A DNA stretch of 64,000 bases, taken from positions 1,059,774 to 1,123,773 of the forward strand of contig NZ_UWNY01000001.1 of assembly GCF_900604285.1 (NCBI RefSeq). The letters are read 5' to 3'. Origin of the DNA: Varibaculum vaginae (GTDB lineage Bacteria; Actinomycetota; Actinomycetes; Actinomycetales; Actinomycetaceae). Position numbers and translations under genes: made by a program. The notes under the pieces were generated by a model. That model saw nothing but the letters and a program-made list of their open reading frames with translations, had not been told where the DNA came from and ran no database searches. Of this stretch, positions 61,083 through 64,000 are shown in pieces (the first letter of the stretch is position 1; each line of letters starts with the position of its first letter).

Positions 61083-64000
61083 GTGAAACAAGAACTTAAC
61101 CCCGTACGGAAAGTATTGGCCCTGTTGCTGACATTCTTCCTGGTGTTTGCAGGGGCGATTATGGATGGCGCTAAGGCATCTGCATTAGAAAGTTCCTCGC
61201 AGATAACAATAAAAGCAAAAAATAAAATAGATTCAACAATTGCTGCCAACCAAGATGGATTAGTGGACGTTTTAGTTACGTTCCAAGATGATGCCCCGGA
61301 TAGAAGGCTGGGGGAAGCCAAACGCTTGTTAGGCTCCGAAGCTTCTCCGGCGGCTATCTCGTTAAAAGCAGCACAGCTGCGTGCGCAAGCAGCGCAAAAA
61401 TCAGCACAGGCGTTCTTAGCCGATAATCCTAAAGTTAAAAAATATGAGTCTTTAGAGATAGCCAATACTATCCGGGTAGTAGGTAAACAAGAAATATTGC
61501 AAGGGCTAGCAAAGCTCTCACCGGTGGTGAGCATCACTCCAAATAGAATGGCGCAAATGATTGTGCCGGCTAAAACCAGTCAAGCCGTAGGAGGGAGTTC
61601 TCGTAGTGCGGACATTAACCCAGAAGAAGAAATAGAAGCCAATTTACGGGCCATTCGCGTTAATAAAGTTTGGACAGAAAAAAACATTACCGGTTCCGGA
61701 ATTACTGTTGGTCTAATTGATCAAGGGGTCGATTATCAACATCCCGCATTGCGCAGTCACTTTCGCGGCTTCGATGCCAAGACAGGAAAGTTTATTTTAA
61801 AGGGAAACTACATAGATTTTGTAGGCAGCGGAAAAACAGACAGTCATGGGACTCACGTTGCGGGAATCATGGTGGGATCCGAGACGCGTAAAACGGGTAA
61901 TGAAACAGTTGAAGTGAATCGAATCGGAGTAGCTCCTGGGGCAAAATTTATTGCTGCCCGTGCTTTCCGTGATGGGGTAGGTGGAAGTAACGCCAATATT
62001 ATCAAGGCGTGCCAGTGGATGCTTGCGCCGGGAGGGGACAGCGCGAAAGCCCCTCGGATTATTAATCAAAGCTGGTCGGATGGAAGTAATAAAGCGGATC
62101 CATGGCTGGAAGAAGTATCTAAAACTATTCGTGAAGCTGGGATTTTGAATGTTTTTAGTGCTGGAAATAACGGGGCAGTAAAAGCGGCTCCTGGTTCGGT
62201 AGATAATCCTGGTTCTATGCCGGGGGTGCTAAGCGTGGGAGCCGTTAATAACACTGGGATACTGGCAGACTTTTCCCGTCGCGGGCCAAGCCAATGGAAA
62301 AATGCGGGAATAAAACCCGATTTGGTTGCTCCTGGGGTGCAGATTCGCTCGGCTTTACCGGGAGGAAAATATGCCTCCTGGGATGGCACCAGCGGAGCTG
62401 CTCCCCACGTATCGGGTTTAGCAGCCTTGGTTTTACAAGCTAATCCCCAGCTATCGGTAAATGAGTTAGAAGCTATTTTGAAATCTAATACTCGTAAGGG
62501 AACTGATGATGAATATCCACAAACCCCAAACTATGGGTATGGGTATGGAGTGATAGATGCGTATGATGCTGTGCAATCAGCTCTACAAAAAGCAGGAAAA
62601 ATTCCGGCCGGCGAAAAACTTGGGAGCCTCAGTGGTACGGTGAGTGCCGCAACTACAGTAAATACCAAGCTACCGGCGATAATACAGCTACCTAAACGGG
62701 CGTATATAAGTCGAAAACTACCCGTGTTAGTCAATCTGCAAGAGCCAAATAAATGTAGAAGTATTTCGTTATTACTCATCAAAGACGGAGAAGAAGTAGC
62801 TCAAGAAAAACTGGCTATAAGCAGTACTAACAATGAAAAATCCTACGAAATTTCCCTACCTGCGGAAAAAATAACAGCACCGGGAAATTACGAAGTTAAA
62901 GTTCAAGTAGAGACTACCAGCAATAAAATTTATGAAACCTCCAAAGCCTCGGTGCAGGTGCAGGCGGCAATCCTTCCGGGTAGCTACTTTAATGATTTTG
63001 AAAAGTTATCGACTGGAATAGATATGGAAGGAGATTTCCGGGTATCCACCGTAAATTTGCAGACAGATCCCCGTCCGGTCACCGGAGAAAGAATTTTGGG
63101 GCTTAATCCCAATCAGCATGGTATGGGTACAGCGGAACAGTCAACCTTCCAACTGCCCAGAATTGATCTAACTAAGGTAGTGCCCAGCGATAAGGTGGAG
63201 CTAGTCTTCCAAGAAAATGCTAGTTGGGCTGGCGGGGTAATTGGTTTCCAAGCTGTTAGTGTCCCTAAAGCACCTGGCGAAAAAGCAGAAGGGGTATTTA
63301 ACTATCCCACCGAGCTAAAACAAGAAGGATGGGTAGAGCGGCGTGTCGATCTTTCAAAATTTGCGGGTAAAACCATCGATTTATTTGCTTTCAGCCTTAA
63401 TAAGGGGGGAGTAAGTGGAGACGGTTGGTCGATTGACAACCTTTCTTTGCTTTTAAATGGGAAAGGAGAAAGTGCTAATACCGATCCCGTTCCACACACA
63501 GATTTACAGTTGAATCTGAAAGGTGAAGATTCTTCGGGATACGAAGCACTCGCAGCAGCAATTGAAATACCGCAGCTAGGGTTAAAACTTTTAGCAGATG
63601 AAAAAAGCGGAAAATATAGTATCCCTAAGATTCCTGCCGGAACATATGATGTCTATATTGGGCATTCAGGATACGCAACGCAAAAACATTCGGTCAAGGT
63701 GCATCCGGATAAAGATCTCAAACTAGATGTGATTCTTGAAAAAGAAAAACCTGGTGGCGCGGAAGAACCGGAAATAGAAAATTCGCAAAATTCAGTTCCT
63801 CCCGCAGACAAACAAGTTGGTCGCCGGGAGGTAGCATATGACAATAATAATCCGTTAGCCGGAGGGATCTTACATTCAAAGGTAGGTCGAGGAGTCGCGA
63901 TAGATGTTAACGGAGGAGAGCGCACTCAGCTGCGAAAAGTTCACATTTTTGGAGCGGGAAATAATCCTTACCTGCAAGCAGGGCAAATGAGATTATCTGT
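61083..64000 (+). CDS. Secreted subtilisin-family (S8) serine protease, partial at window end
   Basis: 972 codons are seen and the gene runs past base 64000. The GTG at 61083 opens with a signal peptide (KVLALLLTFFLVFAGAIMDG...ASA). A pro-domain follows (about 40-155), then the S8 domain with Asp213 in LIDQGVD, His255 in DSHGTHVAGIM, the SAGNNG oxyanion Asn and Ser437 in DGTSGAAPHVSG. Beta-sandwich domains follow from about residue 500: one with SYFNDFEKLSTGIDMEGD and GWSIDNLSLLL, then a carboxypeptidase-regulatory-like segment (AGTYDVYIGHSGY). It probably ends in a wall or adhesive region outside the window. Confidence 0.9.
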   Translation, partial: MKQELNPVRKVLALLLTFFLVFAGAIMDGAKASALESSSQITIKAKNKIDSTIAANQDGLVDVLVTFQDDAPDRRLGEAKRLLGSEASPAAISLKAAQLRAQAAQKSAQAFLADNPKVKKYESLEIANTIRVVGKQEILQGLAKLSPVVSITPNRMAQMIVPAKTSQAVGGSSRSADINPEEEIEANLRAIRVNKVWTEKNITGSGITVGLIDQGVDYQHPALRSHFRGFDAKTGKFILKGNYIDFVGSGKTDSHGTHVAGIMVGSETRKTGNETVEVNRIGVAPGAKFIAARAFRDGVGGSNANIIKACQWMLAPGGDSAKAPRIINQSWSDGSNKADPWLEEVSKTIREAGILNVFSAGNNGAVKAAPGSVDNPGSMPGVLSVGAVNNTGILADFSRRGPSQWKNAGIKPDLVAPGVQIRSALPGGKYASWDGTSGAAPHVSGLAALVLQANPQLSVNELEAILKSNTRKGTDDEYPQTPNYGYGYGVIDAYDAVQSALQKAGKIPAGEKLGSLSGTVSAATTVNTKLPAIIQLPKRAYISRKLPVLVNLQEPNKCRSISLLLIKDGEEVAQEKLAISSTNNEKSYEISLPAEKITAPGNYEVKVQVETTSNKIYETSKASVQVQAAILPGSYFNDFEKLSTGIDMEGDFRVSTVNLQTDPRPVTGERILGLNPNQHGMGTAEQSTFQLPRIDLTKVVPSDKVELVFQENASWAGGVIGFQAVSVPKAPGEKAEGVFNYPTELKQEGWVERRVDLSKFAGKTIDLFAFSLNKGGVSGDGWSIDNLSLLLNGKGESANTDPVPHTDLQLNLKGEDSSGYEALAAAIEIPQLGLKLLADEKSGKYSIPKIPAGTYDVYIGHSGYATQKHSVKVHPDKDLKLDVILEKEKPGGAEEPEIENSQNSVPPADKQVGRREVAYDNNNPLAGGILHSKVGRGVAIDVNGGERTQLRKVHIFGAGNNPYLQAGQMRLS

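Noticed and set aside
61049-61537. 162-codon minus-strand ORF
   Set aside because: The opposite strand encodes the pro-domain of a subtilisin-like protease with intact downstream triad.

Overview
The window looks like a chromosomal segment of a low- to mid-GC actinobacterium. It carries several actinobacterium-restricted families: a DUF3000 gene beside RNase D, DUF3039, DUF2017 beside ClpS, UvrD2 with an HRDC domain, a DUF2342 metalloprotease-like gene, a PPA1309-family gene beside UPF0182, and Orn. Together with the LPXTG/InlB-type surface proteins this suggests a host-associated member of the Actinomycetaceae. That placement is inference; no 16S gene is present.

Layout. 1-315: 3' end of a 5S rRNA and its terminator. 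316-8746 (minus strand): rnd and DUF3000, then glgX-treY-treZ, a complete route from glycogen-type glucan to trehalose. 8929-16626: two membrane-anchored exported proteins, an ADP-ribosylglycohydrolase with an in-frame downstream ORF, a PLP aminotransferase, and a TetR regulator divergent from an ABC-2 drug-export-type pair with a clear operator palindrome. 16627-28822: accessory DNA. It holds a decayed retron (recognisable msr-msd region, broken reverse transcriptase), an inverted copy of the tmRNA 3' end, a Firmicutes-like two-component/ABC cassette of the lantibiotic-immunity type with decaying companions, a truncated Bifidobacterium-like beta-glucosidase, a nicotinamidase, a YefM/YoeB module, and a 1.15-kb mini-element inserted at the tmRNA 3' end between 144-bp direct repeats. 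28802-29180: ssrA (tmRNA).

29351-54387: mostly core genes. These are DUF3039, pncB, clpS-DUF2017-murI-MBL hydrolase, rph-rdgB, nudC, uvrD2, a ThiF-like gene, the DUF2342 gene, a Lon-like PDZ protease, PPA1309, UPF0182, ilvA, orn, tRNA-Arg(UCU), a second ssb, ettA, malQ, a HAD phosphatase and a stand-alone PTS EIIB. 54573-64000: a surface and secretion region with an InlB-repeat wall protein containing 219-bp tandem repeats, a vWA LPXTG adhesin pseudogene, ogt, and a subtilisin-family protease that runs off the window end.

How the parts work together: malQ, glgX and treYZ link maltodextrin/glycogen turnover to trehalose. pncA and pncB form a nicotinamide-to-NAD salvage pair on either side of ssrA. 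The ssrA 3' end is an integration hotspot with three partial copies, and the functional gene now ends in CTA rather than CCA. Decay (frameshifts, nonsense codons, truncation) is concentrated in accessory loci, while the core genes appear intact.
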